From contig PS015083.1 in the NCBI GenBank assembly GCA_048213135.1, positions 89,116 to 136,634 of the forward strand: DNA of 47,519 nucleotides. The letters are read 5' to 3'. A program made the translations under genes and the position numbers. Shown here one piece after another: positions 41,378-47,519 of this stretch (the first letter of the stretch is position 1; each line of letters begins with the position of its first letter). Under the pieces are notes generated by a model. It saw nothing but the letters and a program-made list of their open reading frames with translations, did not search any database and was not told the origin of the DNA. The stretch is from Reclinomonas americana ATCC 50394 (taxonomy: Eukaryota > Jakobida > Jakobea > Jakobida).

Positions 41378-42342
41378 ATGGAGTGGCTGGAACGGGCAGC
41401 GGATCGCGTCCGAGTTGGTGTTCTGTTTGTGGCGCACGAGGCGTTTGGGTTGAAGCCGGAGCAGATTCCGCGCGGTGTGGAGACGGGCGTGTTGCTGCTG
41501 GCGGGAGCGGGATTGGCGCTGGGAGGGCGAGCCTTGGTGCAGCGAGTTGCGCACGAGGCACAATCATGATGCGCGCGTTCGGCTGTTGACTGTGGAGTGT
41601 GTGTTTTGATGCAGATGAGGCACTTCCGGACGGTGGCGGATTTGCCGCCGGCGGTGTTTAGCAAGCAGCAGGTGCTGCGGGGCGTGGTGACCAAGGTTCC
41701 TGACGGGGACAACTTTCGCATGGTACACACCCCACCTCTGTGGTGGTTGCGCAGGCGTTTGTCTCCCTCGAAAAGCGGGACTGGTGAGTGTGATTGGTGT
41801 CTCTTTGTGATTGTCTCATCATCACACGCGCGCACCGCAGCCTCCGATTCCACCATGCACGTCCGATTGGCGGGTGTGGATGCCCCCGAGCAAGGTTGGT
41901 TTGGGAAGGAGGCGCAGCCATTCGGCAAAGAGGCGAGGCAGTGGCTTGAAGGTTTGCGACAGGCGACACAATTCTCTCTCTCTCTCTCTCACGCTCCCCT
42001 CACCATGGAAACAGACTACCTGTTGAACAAGAGTGTGCACGTTCAGATCCATGCGCGTGATCAGTATGGGCGGGTGGTGGCATCTGTGTGGACCCGCAAG
42101 GTATCGCGTGAGTCGTCGCAAGTCGCGTCGCGTGACCGCACTGGGCTCACCACCGTCGGGCTGGCACTCTTTGCAGGGTTGGCTGCGGCGTCTAAAAAAC
42201 GTGTCGGAAGAGATGGTGAAAGCTGGCCTTGCGTTCACGTACACGTCGGCAGGAGCTGAGTACGGACCATTTTCGCGAGAGCATTTTGAAAAGTTGGAGA
42301 ACTCGGCACGACAACAGCGTCGGGGAGTATGGGTGCAGAAAA

Positions 42343-42429
<87 letters not shown>

Positions 42430-42565
42430 CTGTGCGCGAGTCATCGGCATCGTGAGTACTCACCACGTGATTGCGTGCGCCCTGCAGGTGGAGCATCCCG
42501 CCGACTACAAGAAACGACTGAAGGAGAGCAGCCCCGCAAGCAGCAAGCGTGCAGAAGGCAGCTAG
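41378..42565 (+). CDS. membrane-anchored staphylococcal-nuclease-fold protein (LCL3-like)
   Basis: Putative SNase-like endonuclease. ATG 41378; exon 1 (41378-41545) encodes a membrane segment (TGVLLLAGAGLALGG). After a GTTGCG intron come VVTKVPDGDNFRMVHTP, then VRLAGVDAPEQGWFGKEAQP, GKEARQWLEDYLLNKSVHV, ARDQYGRVVASVW, VSEEMVKAGLAFTYT, EYGPFSREHFEKLENSARQQ and RRGVWVQKK, ending at TAG 42563-42565. The DGDNFR, RLAGVDAPE, DQYGR and RRG[IV]W elements are the SNase core, and the order with an N-terminal anchor matches LCL3/C3orf33-type proteins. The penultimate intron is almost entirely a GT microsatellite. Cellular site (mitochondrion or other) is unknown. Confidence 0.85.
42345..42426. repeat. 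(GT)n microsatellite in nuclease-like gene intron
   Basis: About 40 GT units directly after the exon end (AAAAAG then GTGTGT), so the donor itself lies within the repeat. Confidence 0.95.
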
Positions 42566-43698
42566 CGCAATACATATGTGCGCGGTACTCTGACTGCAGC
42601 ATGAGTGTCGCGGTAGGAGTGAGACGGGGAAGAAGTCGTCCATTTCAACTGCGCGCAGCAATGCCGTGCGCGTGGCAAGACTGAGATCTCAAGGCGTCTT
42701 ATCATTCCCACTGTGCCACGATGCAGTTTCGTGTACGTGTGGGACATAGCAACGCAATGCAGGTGACACGCCTTGAGGTCATGCGTTGCAAGCGGTGCGT
42801 GCGACAGACGTCGCGATCGAGGAAGTACCGCAAAGCAGTCGCTTGTTCATGTTGTTGGTCTGGCCTGGTGAACGACTGGCTGACCATGATCATGATTAAT
42901 ACTCAGAGTCGCAAGCGGTGGGCGATGATGCGTGCGCGGCTTGTACACGTCTGCATGTTCAGAGCCATCATGCTCCACCGCGGTCGCTGCGCTGCGACGT
43001 CGATCCGCGGCCGGGTCCGCTCAAGGCAAGTGCAACAACAACAACAACAACTTTACTAATCCAAACAGCAACACAGCTGCATGATGATCACCATCTTCAT
43101 GATCAGTGAGCACCAGAAACTCAGACATCACGAAAAAAAAGCGAGAAAAAGTCGAGATGGCTAATGCTGGCGTTTCTGCAAGAGAAACCACGGCTCATGA
43201 CAAGCATGGATTTGACGCCGAATTCCACAAAGGAAACGAGAAAGATAGCAAGAGGTGTTGGTATCAGAAGACATATGTAAAACCATTTTTTGTGCATTCC
43301 TATTCTACCTCGGCCGATGCTGTGGTCCATCTCTGGTGTGTACATCGGTGGGTAGGCTACGCATACTAGTTGTTAGAGGGCTTGCCCTTGCGCATGCCTT
43401 CGATCGCGAATTCGACGCGACAAATGCGTTCAAACCAATCGCTGCGCGTGATCGAAATTCGAATTCAATTTTTCGCCAGCTCTCTTCTTTTTGCTTGTGA
43501 TGGATGCCGTGCGGCGATGTTGACAGTTTCGACTATCGCGGTTGTCGTCTTGTTGCCTTAACGTAATTCGCGCGCAGGTGGGAGTACGTGTGTTAACGCG
43601 CGCGCACACGGATTTAATCGACGTCCACTGCGACCGACCAAACCGAATCATTTCCGACCATTTCCGTTTGCCTTGCCACGCAGAGAACACGCAACAAA
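42566..43698. other. intergenic region with no clear gene
   Basis: About 1.1 kb, the longest ungapped gene-free stretch. It contains short frames on both strands with no recognisable domain, a CAACAACAACAACAA run near 43030, and a relatively A/T-rich patch around 43120-43560. I see no tRNA-like cloverleaf or transposon ends. It may hold the promoter of the downstream adhesin gene. Confidence 0.5.
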
Positions 43699-46600
43699 AT
43701 GGTCAAGCACTCACGAAGTGCTCGTGTGCTACACATTCCGCTCGCAGCACTCCTGCTGGTGTGGGTGGTCGCACTTGCGACGCATTTCGCACTCTCAAGT
43801 TGAGTAACGTCATTTCTTCTCACACACACACGCGCACATTTAATCTGGACTCTCTGCACACGCTGTCTTGAGGTGTTCACGTTCGCATATATGTGCTCAC
43901 ACGCACGCACACATGCACTTTGTTGAGTGGGGAGGAGAGGCGGTTCACGCACATCTTTGTGTGTTCCTCGTTTTCCCGCGCACACACACGAGAAAAGAAA
44001 AAACACCCACATACTACTCGCCTGCCTTCACACACTAGCTGAGAATGCACCCTCGTGTTGCGTGGTGCACACACTCGTGTTGCTGCGAAATGCGACGGTT
44101 TCGTGCGTTTCTCACCTTTCCCGCCCAATTTCGTCTACTGCTATCGTCATTCATGCGTGCGTGCTTCTCTTCCTCTTCTGTGCGGGAACCACTACCTGAG
44201 GTGCAGGGGGTATTCTGTTGTGTGTACGTGTGAAAGAGAAAGATGAGAGTGCGTCGCGTGAGTGGAATTTTGAGGAACAACACACACACACAACACACGC
44301 ACACCCGCAGAGGAGAGAAAGAGAGAGAGAGAGAGTGGAGAGAGCGACATCCGCTCAGAGAAAGTTCTCGTGAGACAGAACGAAAAATGCAACTCTCTCC
44401 CTCTNNNNNNNNNNNNNNNNNNNNNNNNNNNNNNNNNNNNNNNNNNNNNNNNNNNNNNNNNNNNNNNNNNNNNNNNNNNNNNNNNNNNNNNNNNNNNNNN
44501 NNNNNNNNNNNNNNNNNNNNNNNNNNNNNNNNNNNNNNNNNNNNNNNNNNNNNNNNNNNNNNNNNNNNNNNNNNNNNNNNNNNNNNNNNNNNNNNNNNNN
44601 NNNNNNNNNNNNNNNNNNNNNNNNNNNNNNNNNNNNNNNNNNNNNNNNNNNNNNNNNNNNNNNNNNNNNNNNNNNNNNNNNNNNNNNNNNNNNNNNNNNN
44701 NNNNNNNNNNNNNNNNNNNNNNNNNNNNNNNNNNNNNNNNNNNNNNNNNNNNNNNNNNNNNNNNNNNNNNNNNNNNNNNNNNNNNNNNNNNNNNNNNNNN
44801 NNNNNNNNNNNNNNNNNNNNNNNNNNNNNNNNNNNNNNNNNNNNNNNNNNNNNNNNNNNNNNNNNNNNNNNNNNNNNNNNNNNNNNNNNNNNNNNNNNNN
44901 NNNNNNNNNNNNNNNNNNNNNNNNNNNNNNNNNNNNNNNNNNNNNNNNNNNNNNNNNNNNNNNNNNNNNNNNNNNNNNNNNNNNNNNNNNNNNNNNNNNN
45001 NNNNNNNNNNNNNNNNNNNNNNNNNNNNNNNNNNNNNNNNNNNNNNNNNNNNNNNNNNNNNNNNNNNNNNNNNNNNNNNNNNNNNNNNNNNNNNNNNTCT
45101 CTCTCTCTCTCTCTCTCACGCTGAATTCTCCTCTTTGCTTCCTCGCAGCAACTCGGATTCAGAGTTCGTACGATCACGTCTTCCGCGGTAACATCCACGC
45201 TGGCGGGCGCAGGCGTCAGTGGAAGCACCGACGCAATGGGAACCTTGGCAAAGTTTGGTACAGGTGTCACTGGAGGATGTCTGGATACGACCAACCAAGT
45301 TTTGTATGTTGCCGATCCTGGTAACAGAACGATTCGCTCGGTACGTTGTGCATGCACATTTCCTTGTTGCGCCATGATTGTCTCACTTCTTCTTTTGTTT
45401 GCAGGTGACGTACGCCGGCAACGTGGTCAGATACTGCGGTGTCCAGGGAACGTCTGGCGTACTTGACGGCAGTTGCACTGTTCCTACTGCCAGGTTCACT
45501 ACACCTTCCGGTATGGCGATTAGGGGGACGACCTTGTACGTTGGTACGTATGAAGTGAACCGCACACTTCGGATCTCATTTGTGAAGTAGACTCAATTCT
45601 CCACACGCGCAGCGGATAAGGGCGCTCACTCCATCCGCGCCATCGACACGACCACTCTCAACGCGACCACGTACGCCGGCTCCACGAGCAGTATATCCGG
45701 GACGACCAACGGCATCGGTACGTTTGCTTAATTGCTTTATGATTCGCCCATCGTGCATTTGACGCACGTGCAACACAGGCACCTTGGCGAGATTCAACGC
45801 CCCGTACAGTATCCTCTACGAGTCGAACCTGGACGCATTTTTCGTCGCTGATGTTGCGTACCGTGATGCCAGTGGTCGTGTTAAGAAGGGCCGGCGTCTG
45901 ACTGTGCACGCAGCAAAACAACGGCGCGATTCGCATGATCCGTGCAAGTGATACTCTCGTGTCCACATTTGCTGGATTACCTGGCACTACCGGCCAGGTA
46001 GACGGCCCCTCAATCGGTACTGGTCGCGTCAACAGTGCGGTGCGATGATAGCATTAGAGTCTGTTGTTCTCTTGCTTCCACCGAGTCGCCCTCACCACCT
46101 GTGTGGCATGCAGACTTTCATGGTGGTTGATTGGGCCAACTCTCGCCTGGTGTTCACCGACCAGAACCAGCACGTTGTCCGCCGAGTGTCATTTGGCGGC
46201 ACGCGAGCAACTGCATCTCCGTCGACATCCACCGGCTCGTCTCCTGTGTCCATCTCGGCTTCCATATCTGGTCTACTCTCGGGCAGGACATACTACTATG
46301 CGCCGGTGGCCACGACATCGACGCCAAGCACGGTGTACGGCTCGGTGCTGTCGTTCGCTGCCGGTACCAACGTCGCACCCACTGCCTTGTCTTGCTCCCC
46401 TCTCGGCTACGTCTCTCCATCGACCGCCAACACCGACATTTGCACCATGTCGCCGACGGATGCAAATTCTGGTCAGACCTACACGTACTCGGTGACTGGC
46501 GGAGCCGACATGGCGTCGTTTACGACGAGTGGCGCGATTCTGCGACTTGTGCCAGCTGGCCTTACCAGCGCTTCATTGGCGGTGTCGGTTACTGTCACTG

Positions 46601-47519
46601 ACAACGGTGGACTCTCATACGCGGCAACGTTTACCATCGGTATGTGTTTTTTGTGCCATCAAGTGTCTCCCTTGCCACTGAGAAAGCGCCTCTCGCTGAC
46701 GCTCATGTGACGTGCCTATGCAGTGCGGAACCAGGCGCCAACGGCCGTAAGCTTGTCGCCCGCGAGCTACGTGTCACCGAGCACTGTCAACCAAGTCATT
46801 GGCACCCTGAGCACCACCGACGGCGACATGGGTCAGACGTACACATACTCGGTGGTTGGTGGCGCCGATGCTGCTTCGGTGACCATCTCCGGTGGCAACC
46901 AGCTGCAGTTCGCAGTCGCCGGCGTCACCAGCACTATGACAGTCATTGTTAGGACGACTGACAACGGATCGCCAGCGGCAACGTACGACCAAACATTCTC
47001 AATTGCCAGTGCGTTTCTGTGTTTCTTTGCATCGCTCTGTGATCGTTGAGTCACTCAGTCATCTGAGCGTCTCTTTTTCAATCGTGCAGCTGGCGCGGGA
47101 AATAGCGCCCCCACCGGCGTGTCTCTCAGTGTGTCGTCATATGCACCTCCGAGCACAGTCAATCAAGTGATTGGCACGTTGAGCTCCACCGATCCGGACG
47201 TTGGCCAGACATTCACCTACTCGGTGGTCGGTGGCGCCGACGCCGCGTCTGTTACCATTGCCAGTGGTAATCAGCTGCAGTTTGCCGCCGCCAGCGTCAC
47301 CAACAACTTGACAGTGATTGTGCGGACGACGGACAACGGCGTGCCAGCACTTTCGTTTGACCAGACTCTGACGATTACAGGCAAGTATGAATCTCAGCAA
47401 GAGGCGAGCTAGAAACTGATGCTGATCGACCTTCTGTTGTGCAGCACAAAACAACGCACCAACTGATATTGTGCTGTCAGCAACGACGTACGCGCCGCCA
47501 AGCACGACGAATCTCGTCA
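43699..47519 (+). CDS. NHL-repeat and cadherin-like surface protein (5' gapped, 3' open)
   Basis: Likely extracellular adhesin. ATG 43699 starts a signal or anchor sequence (HIPLAALLLVWVVALATHF); linking it across the 693-N gap is inference. From 45143 NHL-type beta-propeller repeats appear: VRTITSSAVTSTLAGAGVSG, QVLYVADPGNRTIRSV, TLYVADKGAHSIRAID, FFVADQNNGAIRMIRA and STFAGLPGTTG, then NSRLVFTDQNQHVVRRV. An FN3-like stretch (ISGLLSGRTYYYAPVA) leads to about 100-residue cadherin/dystroglycan-like repeats: NQAPTAVSLSP, VIGTLSTTDGDMGQTYTYSV, VVGGADAASVTIS. The repeats sit in single exons with phase-1 introns. The donor at 45853 is GTTGCGTA, and the intron at 47381 begins GCAAGT (GC-AG). The gene runs off the window. 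Confidence 0.8.
44405..45097. other. assembly gap (693 N) in adhesin gene
   Basis: Flanked on both sides by CT-rich sequence (CTCTCCCTCT left, a CT run right), suggesting a microsatellite-driven break. Confidence 0.95.

Noticed and set aside
41064-41453. Pro/Arg-rich ORFs antisense to the CFAP61 start
   Set aside because: Shadow of GC-rich coding sequence; overlaps the certain CFAP61 first exon and the spacer.
42700-42860. Possible tRNA or small RNA in the intergenic region
   Set aside because: No cloverleaf with TTC-type T-loop or A/B box spacing could be found by eye.
43106-43369. Small ORF of 87 residues in the 1.1-kb intergenic region
   Set aside because: No domain, no codon bias like the neighbours, no splice context; probably chance.
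1-47519. CRISPR arrays, insertion sequences or transposon ends
   Set aside because: Spliceosomal introns show a eukaryotic nuclear genome. The only arrays are microsatellites and coding repeats, and no transposase-like or reverse-transcriptase-like ORF was seen.

Overview
This is a gene-dense, intron-rich nuclear scaffold from a unicellular eukaryote. About 20 protein genes lie on both strands, often 50-370 bp apart. Introns are mostly 35-110 nt. CA/GT and CT microsatellites are frequent in introns and at gap edges, and 12 N-runs (several of exactly 20 N) show a draft shotgun scaffold. A CFAP61 gene implies a motile cilium or flagellum. The mix of a GARP-type Myb factor, TALE homeodomains, SCAI, PACS, ITPK and large NHL/cadherin-like surface proteins fits a free-living heterotrophic flagellate. 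I cannot name the species; an apusomonad-like lineage is only a guess.

Layout. 1-503: 3' end of cytosolic threonyl-tRNA synthetase (+). 675-1374: LSm2 (-). 1680-3467: ribosomal protein uL3 (+). 3746-5354: unrecognised HEXXH membrane protein (-). 5407 to past 7735: low-complexity single-pass membrane protein (+). 7983-8435: FAM136A-like CX3C protein (-, partial). 8683-10659: GARP/SHLQKYR Myb regulator (-), facing 11026-13314: two-homeodomain TALE protein (+). 13424-16426: SCAI (-). 16730-18109: Frag1/DRAM/Sfk1 membrane protein (+). 18157-19612: PACS-like sorting adaptor (+). 19842-24380: TPR-ARM-SPRY-like protein (+). 24811-29053: U-box protein with five copies of a ~76-residue module I do not recognise (-). 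29195-32153: secreted Ala/Pro/Gly repeat protein (-), facing 32207-33073: secreted Gln/Gly-rich protein (+). 33159-34649: inositol phosphate kinase ITPK (-), facing 34728-35872: TrmH/SpoU RNA methyltransferase (+). 35954-41271: CFAP61 (-), facing 41378-42565: LCL3-like staphylococcal-nuclease-fold protein (+). 43699 to the end: NHL plus cadherin-like adhesin (+, open at the window end).

The genes do not form a pathway. Housekeeping genes (translation, splicing, tRNA/rRNA modification) sit among signalling, transcription, ciliary and surface genes, arranged as divergent pairs with very short shared upstream regions.

The main points for a second look are these. A recurrent non-canonical 5' splice site, GTTGCG, is supported by reading frame in at least 19 introns across ten or more genes, including uL3, SCAI and TrmH. 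The U-box protein carries a five-copy module with a strong NLW..V.GD.GAS signature. The contig at 20451-21317, lying between two gaps, is almost certainly placed backwards: its minus-strand TPR exons join the plus-strand gene in phase when flipped. The HEXXH protein has no family I can name. Gene calls rest on reading-frame continuity across predicted introns and on recognised family motifs, without any database search.
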